A DNA stretch of 64,000 nucleotides from an uncultured Clostridia bacterium (lineage in GTDB: Bacteria; Bacillota; Clostridia; Christensenellales; Borkfalkiaceae): the NCBI GenBank assembly GCA_904373255.1, contig CAJFFD010000002.1, positions 32,860 to 96,859 on the forward strand, read 5' to 3'. The first letter of the stretch is position 1; each line of letters opens with the position of its first letter. Made by a program: the position numbers and the translations under genes. This document shows, piece after piece, positions 18,464-26,809 of the stretch. The notes beneath the pieces are model-generated. The model saw only the letters and a program-made list of their open reading frames with translations, was not told the origin of the DNA and did no database searches.

Positions 18464-19204
18464 TTATTCGATTTTTATGATTTCATCCTCATCCAGATCC
18501 TGCAAAAAGTCCGGAAGATCTTCTCTTGCTTCATCCTTGCCGGAACTCTTTTCTCCGGAAACGCGCTCCGCCGCAACGCCTGGTTCCGAAGGCGATCCGC
18601 CCCCCTCCTGACCCGCTTCGCTGTCGACATAGACATTGTTCGCATACAAGTAAGAATCCGGCTCGTCTGCATGAAGTTTTGCGATGCTTTCCATCAACTC
18701 GTCGTAATCGGGCAAATCTTCAATGCTGTTCAGCTTGAATCTCTTCAGAAAATTATCGGTCGTTGCATACAGGATGGGTCGCCCGACAGCATCTTTGCGT
18801 CCAACCGGTTCGATCATCTTCAAATCAAGCAACGTATGTATCGCATAATCGCAATTCAGACCGCGCAGAGCCTCCAATTCCCCCTTCGTGATCGGTTGTT
18901 TGTAGGCAATGATCGCCGAACATTCCAGTATCGTACGAGTAAATTCCCGCTCTTTGATCGGGTTCAATACCGATGATACATAATCTTTATATTCAGGATT
19001 GCTGGAAAGCTGCAATTTTTTATTGAAGATCAACAGGCGCAGCCCTCCCTTTTCCGCATACCGTTCCTGCAGTTTTTTTGCGGCATCGCGCACATCCTTT
19101 TCCCCGACGCCGAGTTTTTCCGCAATTATATCGATCGGCACGGGGTTGCCGGAAACAAAGAGTATGCTCTCGAGTATATTACTCAAATTCTCCAAAATTT
19201 CCAA
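18464..19204 (-). CDS. scpB: Segregation and condensation protein B
   Basis: Kleisin-associated winged-helix dimer that joins Smc and ScpA in the chromosome condensin. The sequence from ILESILFVSGNPVPIDIIAEKLGV onward is the standard N-terminal wHTH, followed by the TYKQPITKGELEALRG-type second wHTH (here AYKQPITKGE). An unusually long acidic, Gly/Ser-rich tail (about 60 residues ending DEDEIIKIE) is probably disordered. The start is a TTG at 19204, six bases after GAGGAGG and 26 bases inside scpA; an open frame reaches further upstream but has no site. It overlaps scpA, as in most Firmicutes. Confidence 0.92.
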   Translation of the reverse strand: MEILENLSNILESILFVSGNPVPIDIIAEKLGVGEKDVRDAAKKLQERYAEKGGLRLLIFNKKLQLSSNPEYKDYVSSVLNPIKEREFTRTILECSAIIAYKQPITKGELEALRGLNCDYAIHTLLDLKMIEPVGRKDAVGRPILYATTDNFLKRFKLNSIEDLPDYDELMESIAKLHADEPDSYLYANNVYVDSEAGQEGGGSPSEPGVAAERVSGEKSSGKDEAREDLPDFLQDLDEDEIIKIE

Positions 19205-19970
19205 AATCTTCCTCCTCACTTCTGTCGGGATTGTATTTAATAATGATTTTGTCAAATGTTGCGCCCTGTTCCACGCGCACAAACTGATGCTTTAACAATT
19301 CCAAAAGAGCCTGGAAAGTCGTGATAATTTCGCTTCTCCCGGAATGAGGCGAGAACAATTCTTCAAAATCGACCTGACCGCGTTCGCCGACCGTTTCGCA
19401 AATATATGCCGCACGGTCAGGGATCGTATATACATCTTTCGGAATTTCGCGCTGAACGCCTTCGTCACGCAAACGCGCCTCCTGACGAAGCATGAGATCG
19501 GTGAACGCTTTCAGTAAGCCTTCCAGATTGAAGTCTCGGTATACGATTTTTGCCTCTCCGACGTTCTTATCCGGTTCCTTATAATAGTAGCCGACCGTTT
19601 CCAGCTCCTTTAACTTTGCGCTTTCTTCTTTTAAAAGCCTATATTCTTCAAGCGCACGGATCAGCACGGATTCAGCATCCTCTTCATCCGACTCCGGTTC
19701 GACCAGCGCAGGAACAAGGCTCTTCGCTTTGATTTCCAAAATTGCGGAAGCAATACTCAAATACTCGCTCGCCTTATCGATATCGATATAAGGCAAACCT
19801 TTCATATAATCGAGGAACTGCTCGGTCACCTTGGAAACAAATATGTCTTTGATTTCGATGCGCTCCTGCTTGATCAAATACAAAAGCAAGTCGAGCGGCC
19901 CTTCAAAATTGTCCAGAACCGTCGTATAATCGACGACCGACTCAAAATTTTCGGCAGGATCTTTTGCCAT
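19179..19970 (-). CDS. scpA: Segregation and condensation protein A
   Basis: The kleisin of the Smc-ScpAB complex. The N-terminal signature DNFEGPLDLLLYLIKQERIEI (residues 20-40), IDIDKASEYLSIASAILEIKAKSL and the C-terminal winged helix (VTFQALLELLKHQ-like: ITTFQALLELLKHQFVRVEQ) are all present in 263 residues. It sits between the site-2 protease gene (13 bases upstream) and scpB (overlapping). Confidence 0.95.
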   Translation of the reverse strand: MAKDPAENFESVVDYTTVLDNFEGPLDLLLYLIKQERIEIKDIFVSKVTEQFLDYMKGLPYIDIDKASEYLSIASAILEIKAKSLVPALVEPESDEEDAESVLIRALEEYRLLKEESAKLKELETVGYYYKEPDKNVGEAKIVYRDFNLEGLLKAFTDLMLRQEARLRDEGVQREIPKDVYTIPDRAAYICETVGERGQVDFEELFSPHSGRSEIITTFQALLELLKHQFVRVEQGATFDKIIIKYNPDRSEEEDFGNFGEFE

Positions 19971-19983
19971 ATGCGATTTCCCC

Positions 19984-20688
19984 TTAAAGCGCGAATATCA
20001 ATCCCCACAACGCCGTTATCGGCCAGCCGAGATAATGCGTCACGAAAGTCATGATGTAACCTAAAATATCGATGTAGCTGAAAATCTGTGATGCAATAAC
20101 GAAATATTCAAAACGACTGAGAATGTTGACCAGGAAATGTATGCCGATCAGGACTAACAAAATAATATTGCCGTACCGCTGAAAAAAGCGGAACACCCTG
20201 CCGCGTTTACGGTTTACCGCTTCCACCACCCGCCAACCGTCAAGCGGAGGCAGCGGAATGAGGTTGAACACGCAAAAGGCGAGCGAATAACTGTACATCA
20301 ACCAGGGCAGCATTGCAAGAAAAAAATTAATCGGTTCCCACGGCAGATTGACAAAGCGCAGTATGAGCAAGTAAACCGGGTAAAACATAAATGCCGTAAT
20401 ATAATTCATTACGACGCCGGCAACCGCTGTAAAACCCAACCCTCGCTTATAATGCCGGAAGTTATACGGGTTAATCGGCACCGGCTTCGCCCAGCCGAAT
20501 CCGGCAAATGTGAACATAAGCAAGCCGAGCAAATCAAAATGCGCGATCGGATTGATCGTCAGCCGACCGTTCAGTTTCGGCGTCACGTCGCCGCATTTAT
20601 ATGCCACGAACGCGTGCGCAAATTCGTGCAGCGAAAGAACGACGGCTACAGCGATAAAGCTCGCGATAATAAACAGAAAATCATACAT
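19984..20688 (-). CDS. Site-2 protease family membrane metallopeptidase (M50)
   Basis: 234 residues, about five membrane helices. The HEFAH zinc motif (residues 21-25) is in the first helix, NPIAHFDLLG resembles the conserved NPxxHxD loop of this clade, and NLIPLPPLDGWRV supplies the third zinc ligand. It belongs to the compact cytoplasm-facing M50 group that precedes scpA in many Clostridia. The natural substrate is unknown. The start at 20688 lies in an AT-rich leader. Confidence 0.9.
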   Translation of the reverse strand: MYDFLFIIASFIAVAVVLSLHEFAHAFVAYKCGDVTPKLNGRLTINPIAHFDLLGLLMFTFAGFGWAKPVPINPYNFRHYKRGLGFTAVAGVVMNYITAFMFYPVYLLILRFVNLPWEPINFFLAMLPWLMYSYSLAFCVFNLIPLPPLDGWRVVEAVNRKRGRVFRFFQRYGNIILLVLIGIHFLVNILSRFEYFVIASQIFSYIDILGYIMTFVTHYLGWPITALWGLIFAL

Positions 20689-20818
20689 AAAAAAATTATA
20701 CTATATTTTAATAAAAAAAGCAAGACATACGCGCATGACCCTATGCAAAAAAAGAGCGGATGCGCACCCGTCGCAAAGTTCCGGCTTTGCGGCGAAATAC
20801 GGTTGTCCGCCCTCATTT

Positions 20819-22147
20819 TCATTTTTGCAGGTACGCGGGAATCACGTCGTTGCGGATAATATCTTCATACGATTGCGGCTTTACAATATATTCCGCTTTC
20901 CCGTCGCGAACCAGAACAACCGGCGGAACGGGATTGCGGTTGTAATTGCTTGCCATGGAATAGTTGTAAGCCCCCGTCGAAAGAACAGCCAGAATATCTC
21001 CGGTTTCCGCCTTCGGCAAGGATACATTTGCGCAAACAATATCCCCGCTCTCGCAGCATTTTCCCGCAACCGTTACGACCTCACAAGGTTTTTCTGCCGC
21101 TCTATTGGCAAGCAATGCGGTATATTTTGCCTGATACAGCGCATAACGGGGATTGTCAAACATACCGCCGTCCACCGCAACATACTTTTTGACGCCGGGA
21201 ATTTCTTTAATCGTTCCGACGGTATACAGCGTTACGCCCGCCTCCCCGACGATAGAACGACCCGGCTCCACGAGAAGAAACGGTTCACGAATCCCGTATT
21301 CCCGTGCTTTGCATTTGACCTCAGCTATAACCGTTTTCAGGTATCCCGTGTAATCGGATACGCTGTAACGGGCATCCCCGTCGGAGTACCAGATTCCGTA
21401 TCCGCCTCCAAGATTCAGCGTTCTTGCCTCAAACCCGTGCGCAGTTTTCATTTCCGACATAAAAGCGAGCATTTTGTCTGCAGCCAGCCCGAACGATTCT
21501 TTTTCGAATATTTGAGAACCGATATGGCAGTGATACCCGTCCAGCCGGAGATGCTTTTTGGATAAAGCATGCACCGTAACCGCTTCCGCCGTACCGTCCG
21601 CGAGCGAAAAACCGAACTTGCTGTCCGTCTTTGCCGTCTGTATGAAATGATGGGTGTGCGCCTCCACGCCCGGATTGACGCGGATAAGAATACGCTGTAT
21701 AACCCCGCGCCTTTCGCACAGCGAGTCGAGCTTATCGATTTCCGCCAAAGAGTCGACAACAATACAGCCAACGCGGCTGTCGACAGCCATTTCCAGCTCC
21801 GACGGCAATTTATTATTCCCGTGCATATAGATCTTTTCAGCCGGGAATCCCGCTTTCAACGCCGTATACAGTTCCCCGCCGGATACAACGTCGACGCCGA
21901 TCCCTTCCGCAGCGACAATTTTATAGATCGCCATGCAAGCAAACGCTTTGGAAGCGTACAGAACAAGTCCGTTTCCCGCATAATCTTCCTCGATCGCCCT
22001 GCGGTATGCGGAACACATATCGCGGATATATTTTTCGTCCATCACATAGAGCGGCGTACCGAATTTCTCCGCGAGTTCCGTTGCGTCGGCTCCGCCGATC
22101 TCCAGATGCCCCGCCGCATTGATTTTTAATGTATCCCGTTGATTCAT
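20819..22147 (-). CDS. lysA: Diaminopimelate decarboxylase
   Basis: PLP enzyme converting meso-diaminopimelate to L-lysine. It has the alanine-racemase-like barrel with the PLP Lys in YASKAFACMAIYK, the HCHIGSQIFE motif, LNLGGGYGI, EPGRSIVGEAG and the decarboxylase GKCCESGDI with catalytic Cys. The ATG at 22147 is preferred: AGAGGAATGCAGC precedes it, whereas the upstream ATG (22177) has no site. 442 residues. It has its own promoter and no clear terminator; only a weak CGCAAAG/CTTTGCG hairpin follows. Confidence 0.96.
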   Translation of the reverse strand: MNQRDTLKINAAGHLEIGGADATELAEKFGTPLYVMDEKYIRDMCSAYRRAIEEDYAGNGLVLYASKAFACMAIYKIVAAEGIGVDVVSGGELYTALKAGFPAEKIYMHGNNKLPSELEMAVDSRVGCIVVDSLAEIDKLDSLCERRGVIQRILIRVNPGVEAHTHHFIQTAKTDSKFGFSLADGTAEAVTVHALSKKHLRLDGYHCHIGSQIFEKESFGLAADKMLAFMSEMKTAHGFEARTLNLGGGYGIWYSDGDARYSVSDYTGYLKTVIAEVKCKAREYGIREPFLLVEPGRSIVGEAGVTLYTVGTIKEIPGVKKYVAVDGGMFDNPRYALYQAKYTALLANRAAEKPCEVVTVAGKCCESGDIVCANVSLPKAETGDILAVLSTGAYNYSMASNYNRNPVPPVVLVRDGKAEYIVKPQSYEDIIRNDVIPAYLQK

Positions 22148-22213
22148 GCTGCATTCCTCTGTCTGAATTTCTGCCATATTTTTCGGTAAAAACTTTCGTT
22201 TTGCGTTTGATAT

Positions 22214-22243
22214 ACTATATCATAAACACGAACATGTTGTCAA
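22214..22243 (-). promoter_or_regulatory. Sigma-A promoter of lysA
   Basis: On the minus strand TTGACA (22238-22243), 18-base spacer, TATAGT (22214-22219). The lysA start is 67 bases downstream. No lysine-riboswitch-sized leader is possible. Confidence 0.8.
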
Positions 22244-22314
22244 ACAATGCTTCGGTTTGCAGATAAAAAACTGCCTTTAAACAAAGCGATGGCTGCAAAT
22301 TCCGCCGGCATATA

Positions 22315-22345
22315 AAAAACGGCGCCATCAGAAAACCTGCGGCGC
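22315..22345 (-). terminator. Terminator of the glycan-use operon
   Basis: On the minus strand GCGCC pairs with GGCGC over a 14-base loop, followed by CG and a T6 run, about 20 bases after the last gene (phosphohexomutase). Confidence 0.65.
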
Positions 22346-22363
22346 ACGGATATATGCGCTCCT

Positions 22364-24007
22364 TCAGCAATTGCTGCCGATCCGACCGTCAAAATACTCC
22401 TTCATTTCCTTTGTCCCGCCGGTCAAAGCCAAATAGATCTTTAAATTCGGTTCGGTTCCGGAAGGGCGTATGACGACGCTTTCGCCGTTCCCGAGATCAA
22501 ATTGCAGTACGTTCGATTTCGGCAAACCGGTATTCTCGCTTACCATATAATCGACGCATCTTACAACCTCTTTCCCGCAAATTTCTTTGGGTGGCTGCCC
22601 GCGGAGCCGTGACATGATCGTCTCAATTTTTATATGCCCTTCCGCTCCTTCAAAAGTATACGACAGAAGCGTATTTGTCAGCCTGCCGTATTTAATATAA
22701 ATCGATTCCAATACATCCTTCAGGTTCTTCCCCTGTGTTCGATACTCTGCCTCCATTTTACAAATTGCCAGCGAGGCGACAAGCGCGTCTTTATCCCGCA
22801 CCTGCATACCGAGAAGGTAACCGTAGCTCTCCTCAAACCCCAGGAGGAACCTGTCGACCTCCCCCTTTGCTTCCAACAAACCGATCTGTTCGCCGATATA
22901 TTTGAACCCGGTAAGCACATTGATGACTCCGGCGCCGTATTCAGCGGCGATTTTTTCGGCAAGATTTGTCGTTACGATGGTCTTAATGACGAGAAGGCGA
23001 GAGGTGTTCTCTCCTCTTCCTTTCCGTTCCTCCAAAAGATATTGCAGGAGTAAAAGTCCGACTTCATTGCCCGTAAAAGGGATATACGAATCACCGCAGC
23101 GCACCGCGATACCCACTCTGTCCGCATCCGGATCCGTCGCTATCAGCAAATCGCAGCCGTTCTCCTCCGCCGTTTTTATGCCAAGCGCCAGCGCTTCCCG
23201 CTTTTCGGGGTTCGGATACGGGCAGGTCGTAAAATTCTCGTCCGGCACGCATTGCAGTTCTGTCAATATCACTTCTGCCCCCGCGCCTTCCAAAAGTTCC
23301 GGCACGAGCCTGTACCCCGTGCCGTTCAGCGCGGAATAGGCAATTTTTAAGCCGCTCAAATCCGTTTTGCCGACGATATTCCGTATCCCCTGCAGATATT
23401 TCTCTTCCGTCTCCTCTGCGGCAAAACAAATCATCTCTTGCCGCACATATTCGTCGAAGGAAAGATTTTCCTCTCCGAAATAGCTTTCTTTCCCGATAAA
23501 CTGCGCCACTTCCGCAGCCGCGGCATCCGTAATCTGACAGCCGTTACTATTGTAAACTTTGTATCCGTTGTATGCCGCAGGGTTGTGGCTCGCCGTAATC
23601 ATCACGCCCATGCCGCATTGCTCTTGACGCGTCAGAAACGACAAATATGGCGTCGGCATCAATTCCCGCACAATAACCACGCGGATTCCCCTGCCGGCAA
23701 AAATGCGCGCGGCGGTTTCCGCAAACAGCCGTGATTTTCTGCGGCTGTCGTAGCTGATTGCCACCTTTTCCATGCCGTGCGCGCGCATATAGGCAGCAAT
23801 CCCCTTGCTCGCGCACCCGACTGTATAGATATTCATACAGTTTGTGCCAATCCCGACAATGCCGCGAAGACCGCCCGTGCCGAATTCCAGTTCGGAGGAA
23901 AAGCGTTCGTTTAAAACGCTGTCGTCCGACATAACTGTTTCCAATTCGGCGCGGTCATCTTCGTTCCGAATGTTCCTGATCCAGTCGTTCAATATTTCCT
24001 TATTCAT
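22364..24007 (-). CDS. pgcA: Phosphohexomutase (alpha-phosphoglucomutase/phosphomannomutase)
   Basis: Interconverts hexose-1-phosphate and hexose-6-phosphate. Key motifs: the phospho-Ser loop ITASHNPAAYNGYK, metal loop DPDADRVGIAV, sugar-binding GFEESYGYL and the phosphate-binding RPSGTEPNLKIY. The length of 547 residues fits the PgcA-type mutases of Gram-positives. The start at 24007 has AGGGAAATT before it; the frame is open further upstream without a site. As the last gene of the operon behind a GH130 phosphorylase it would take the released sugar-1-phosphate (mannose-1-P or glucose-1-P) into glycolysis. Confidence 0.92.
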   Translation of the reverse strand: MNKEILNDWIRNIRNEDDRAELETVMSDDSVLNERFSSELEFGTGGLRGIVGIGTNCMNIYTVGCASKGIAAYMRAHGMEKVAISYDSRRKSRLFAETAARIFAGRGIRVVIVRELMPTPYLSFLTRQEQCGMGVMITASHNPAAYNGYKVYNSNGCQITDAAAAEVAQFIGKESYFGEENLSFDEYVRQEMICFAAEETEEKYLQGIRNIVGKTDLSGLKIAYSALNGTGYRLVPELLEGAGAEVILTELQCVPDENFTTCPYPNPEKREALALGIKTAEENGCDLLIATDPDADRVGIAVRCGDSYIPFTGNEVGLLLLQYLLEERKGRGENTSRLLVIKTIVTTNLAEKIAAEYGAGVINVLTGFKYIGEQIGLLEAKGEVDRFLLGFEESYGYLLGMQVRDKDALVASLAICKMEAEYRTQGKNLKDVLESIYIKYGRLTNTLLSYTFEGAEGHIKIETIMSRLRGQPPKEICGKEVVRCVDYMVSENTGLPKSNVLQFDLGNGESVVIRPSGTEPNLKIYLALTGGTKEMKEYFDGRIGSNC

Positions 24008-24051
24008 AATTTCCCTGCCGCTTTCCGATGTACGCCGCCGATTGACTGCAA

Positions 24052-25092
24052 TTATTGCACTTTGCATTCCCTTTCCAGGTAGTTTAGTAGCTCCGCAAAG
24101 TTGCAGGTCGCAAGCCCGATATAGGTATCGGCACAGCCATAATAGACGTACAAAGTTCCGTCCTTTACGACGGTACCCGTGGGAAACACACACCCCTCGT
24201 AAATGCCGCAAAGCTCAAAATCCTGATCCGGCTCCATGAGAAAATCTTTTGTTCGGGCTATGACCTTGCGAGGATCTTCTAAATCCAGCAAAACCGCCCC
24301 AACGCGGTAAATCCCCTTGGCGTCTACCCCGTGGTACAGCATAAACCATCCTTTCTCTGTTTTTAAGGGAGGAGTTCCGCCGCCGATGCGCTGAACTTCC
24401 CACCATTGTTCGCCCGTCATCAAGAGCTGCGGCTTTCCGTATTCCAGCAAATCGCGCCCGAATGATATCCAAATCGACGGCATCTTTAGTCCTGCGTCTT
24501 TGAATTTCGGGCGGGAAATGAGGACATAGTTCCCGCCGATCTTTTCGGGGAAAAGATAAACATCGCGGTCGTCAACCGTCGCCTCGGTGAGCCGCCCCAA
24601 TTTCTTATAATGCAGAAAATCCTTCGTCGCGGCGAGATAGCTGACCGTCGTATTTTCTCGCGCGAGCGAAGGGAGTTCGGGGGAATACACGTCGGTATCC
24701 TCCAAATACATCGGCGGTTTGGATACGCCCTCCACCCATTCTTCCAGCCAATACTGCCCGGGGGCGTATGCGCGCGCCGCATAGGTCAAAAAGTAAACAT
24801 CGCCGATTTTGACGAGGCGCGGGTCTTCAGCGCATCCGCCGTCCGGCTCGTCGCGGTTCCCCTCGAAAACGGGGAACTTTTCCTTTCTCTCAAAATGAAT
24901 GCCGTCCTTGCTCGCGGCCAGCCCCAGCTTGATCTGGTGCCGCTTGTCGTTGCCCGCCGCGCGGTACAGCATGACAAATTCTCGTGCGGAATCGTCGTAC
25001 ACTACGGCGGGGTTGAGCACGCACCGCTCCTCCCATTGGTTTTCGGGATTGGGCCTCAAAATGGGATTGCCCGCATATTTTTGAAATTTCAT
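24052..25092 (-). CDS. GH130 beta-mannoside phosphorylase
   Basis: 346 residues, five-bladed beta-propeller family GH130, which cleaves beta-1,4- (or 1,2-) mannosides with inorganic phosphate to give mannose-1-phosphate. Visible features: N-terminal NPILRPNPENQWEERCVLNPAVVYDD, blade repeats such as GCAEDPRLVKIGDVYFLTYAA, DRDVYLFPEKIGGNYVLISRP, the phosphate-site region IGGGTPPLKTEKGWFMLYHG and the C-terminal YYGCADTYIGLAT. No signal peptide, so it is cytoplasmic. Next to a GH20 hexosaminidase the best guess is action on Man-GlcNAc from N-glycan cores, but mannobiose or mannosylglucose remain possible. It lies between GH20 and the mutase. Confidence 0.88.
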   Translation of the reverse strand: MKFQKYAGNPILRPNPENQWEERCVLNPAVVYDDSAREFVMLYRAAGNDKRHQIKLGLAASKDGIHFERKEKFPVFEGNRDEPDGGCAEDPRLVKIGDVYFLTYAARAYAPGQYWLEEWVEGVSKPPMYLEDTDVYSPELPSLARENTTVSYLAATKDFLHYKKLGRLTEATVDDRDVYLFPEKIGGNYVLISRPKFKDAGLKMPSIWISFGRDLLEYGKPQLLMTGEQWWEVQRIGGGTPPLKTEKGWFMLYHGVDAKGIYRVGAVLLDLEDPRKVIARTKDFLMEPDQDFELCGIYEGCVFPTGTVVKDGTLYVYYGCADTYIGLATCNFAELLNYLERECKVQ

Positions 25093-25115
25093 ATTCCTTT
25101 CCTTTTCCGACCTCT

Positions 25116-26705
25116 TTATTGAATGCAATAGGAAATCAGCATCCGGTAGTCTACCATGCAGCTGCTGTCCGCCGTGGGTTTCGGTTCGTAATTGATGGGA
25201 AGAACCCCGCCTTCCAATTCGTCGATTCGCTCGCCGCAGTCGATAAACGCGCGCAGCCTTGCGATTGCATAGTCGCACCGCACCAGCTGACCGCCGTTGT
25301 ATAGGTGATGCACCTCCAAACCGAACGGCCGATTGTCGTGCATAAAATAGCTGTCAAAAATACCGATAAAGCGAGAAAGTTCCTCTTTCAGCTTTCTGAT
25401 TTCTTCGACCGCTTTTTCCGCCTTCGCCTTATCTTTCTCCGCATACGCGCTGCGGATCATGGCGGGAAGCGGTGCTTTGATCGCCAAAACGCGCATAACA
25501 CTTTCGCTCATGGCGAATACATGCCCGTAGTTGCCGCCTTTGAGCGCCGCAAACTCTTCCGCCCTTGCCGCATACGCCTTTTCAATGCCAGCGGTTAAAA
25601 ACAAATCGAAATTACCGAGCAGCAAATCGGTATAAAACGCCCAGAACGAGCTGGAACTGCGGTTGCCGTGGTTTGTTTTCAGCGGGTCGTCAACATGATC
25701 GAGCGAAAGCATATCGTCGTAGCGCACGCCCGTGATATTGTAAAACTTTTCTTTGTCCAACACTCCCGTGCCGTCGTAATTCCCGTTTGCGTATTCCGCA
25801 GCGACATACAGCGAAGGAAGCGCCGCATCGACCGAGCATCGCGCGACATTATCCGACCACAGCGTGACCATGTAATGCCCGATTTCCTTTTTGTAGCACG
25901 CCTTCATCTGCGGTATAATGCGGGAAATCGAATAGCGGTTACACGGCCCGAATCCGATGTACTTCCAGACACCGCCCGCAAAAGCGACATGCTTGCAATA
26001 CTTCTGCATATTGTCGATCATACCGAGCAGTTTCTCTTCGTCGTTTTCCATGTAATCCCACAGAAACACGAGAGCATCGTCCGGAATACATTTTTTAACT
26101 TCCTGCGCCGTCACACTCGTGTTATCCGTCTCGATGAGCATATCTCCCCACAACTCGCAGGTGTAGCCGTATTTTTTCAGGATGGGAAAGACCCGTTGCA
26201 AATGGCGCAGGATAAGCTCTTTTTTATCTGCGGGGCCATATTTTTTTAAATAATCTCCCGTACCGATGCCGAATGCCTCGTCTAACCCGATATGAATCCT
26301 GCGGGATGAAAGCCCCTCCGAAATTGCCTTGACCATATGCTCGATCAGCCGATAAACACGGTCATCCCCGACCATCAGGATATTATCCGTATCAAACATG
26401 TCGGCATACTCCGGATATTTGCGTAAAAAATGCAGATGCGACAAAGTATGGATCTGCGCGATCAGCTCGACGCCGCATTTTTTTGCATGAGCGTCCATTT
26501 CCTGCAGATCTGCCGTTGTATAGCCGCCGCGCTTATAATTGAAATAAGGTTCCTCTTTGATTTTATATGCATCTGCCAACCCGAGATACAGTCGGTCGTA
26601 CCCCATTGCAGAAAGTATATCCAAGTAGCGCTTGACCGTTTCGACGGTAGGAACGACGCCGCTGGAACATTCGATCAGCGCCGATAAATGTTCAAATCTT
26701 TTCAT
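25116..26705 (-). CDS. GH20-type beta-hexosaminidase, cytoplasmic
   Basis: 529 residues without a signal peptide. A (beta/alpha)8 barrel with the substrate-assisted Asp-Glu pair in HIGLDEAFGIG (D142-E143) fits glycoside hydrolase family 20. Other supporting segments are GVELIAQIHTLSHLHFLRKYP, CELWGDMLIET and WDYMENDEEKLLGM. The helical C-terminal domain (about residue 380 on) is typical of the GH20 clade found in Firmicutes that releases GlcNAc or GalNAc from imported oligosaccharides. It lies 23 bases before the GH130 gene. I am confident of the family; substrate is inferred from context. Confidence 0.82.
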   Translation of the reverse strand: MKRFEHLSALIECSSGVVPTVETVKRYLDILSAMGYDRLYLGLADAYKIKEEPYFNYKRGGYTTADLQEMDAHAKKCGVELIAQIHTLSHLHFLRKYPEYADMFDTDNILMVGDDRVYRLIEHMVKAISEGLSSRRIHIGLDEAFGIGTGDYLKKYGPADKKELILRHLQRVFPILKKYGYTCELWGDMLIETDNTSVTAQEVKKCIPDDALVFLWDYMENDEEKLLGMIDNMQKYCKHVAFAGGVWKYIGFGPCNRYSISRIIPQMKACYKKEIGHYMVTLWSDNVARCSVDAALPSLYVAAEYANGNYDGTGVLDKEKFYNITGVRYDDMLSLDHVDDPLKTNHGNRSSSSFWAFYTDLLLGNFDLFLTAGIEKAYAARAEEFAALKGGNYGHVFAMSESVMRVLAIKAPLPAMIRSAYAEKDKAKAEKAVEEIRKLKEELSRFIGIFDSYFMHDNRPFGLEVHHLYNGGQLVRCDYAIARLRAFIDCGERIDELEGGVLPINYEPKPTADSSCMVDYRMLISYCIQ

Positions 26706-26746
26706 TTCAAAACTCCTTCTTGCCTGACTTACCCCCGTCTATCTTG

Positions 26747-26777
26747 GTAAACGCCGCGCCTATGGCGCGGCGTTTAC
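26747..26777 (-). repeat. Intra-operon 14-bp perfect hairpin
   Basis: GTAAACGCCGCGCC and its exact complement are separated by TAT, in the 104-base gap between the large lipoprotein gene and GH20. There is no U-run on the minus strand, so it is more likely an mRNA-stability or partial-termination element that separates surface proteins from cytoplasmic enzymes. Confidence 0.65.
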
Positions 26778-26809
26778 TTTCAATAGCCTTCAATTCTCAC
26801 TATACTCTT

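Noticed and set aside
22177-22364. Lysine riboswitch upstream of lysA
   Set aside because: The promoter -10 is only 67 bases from the lysA start, too short for an L-box leader.
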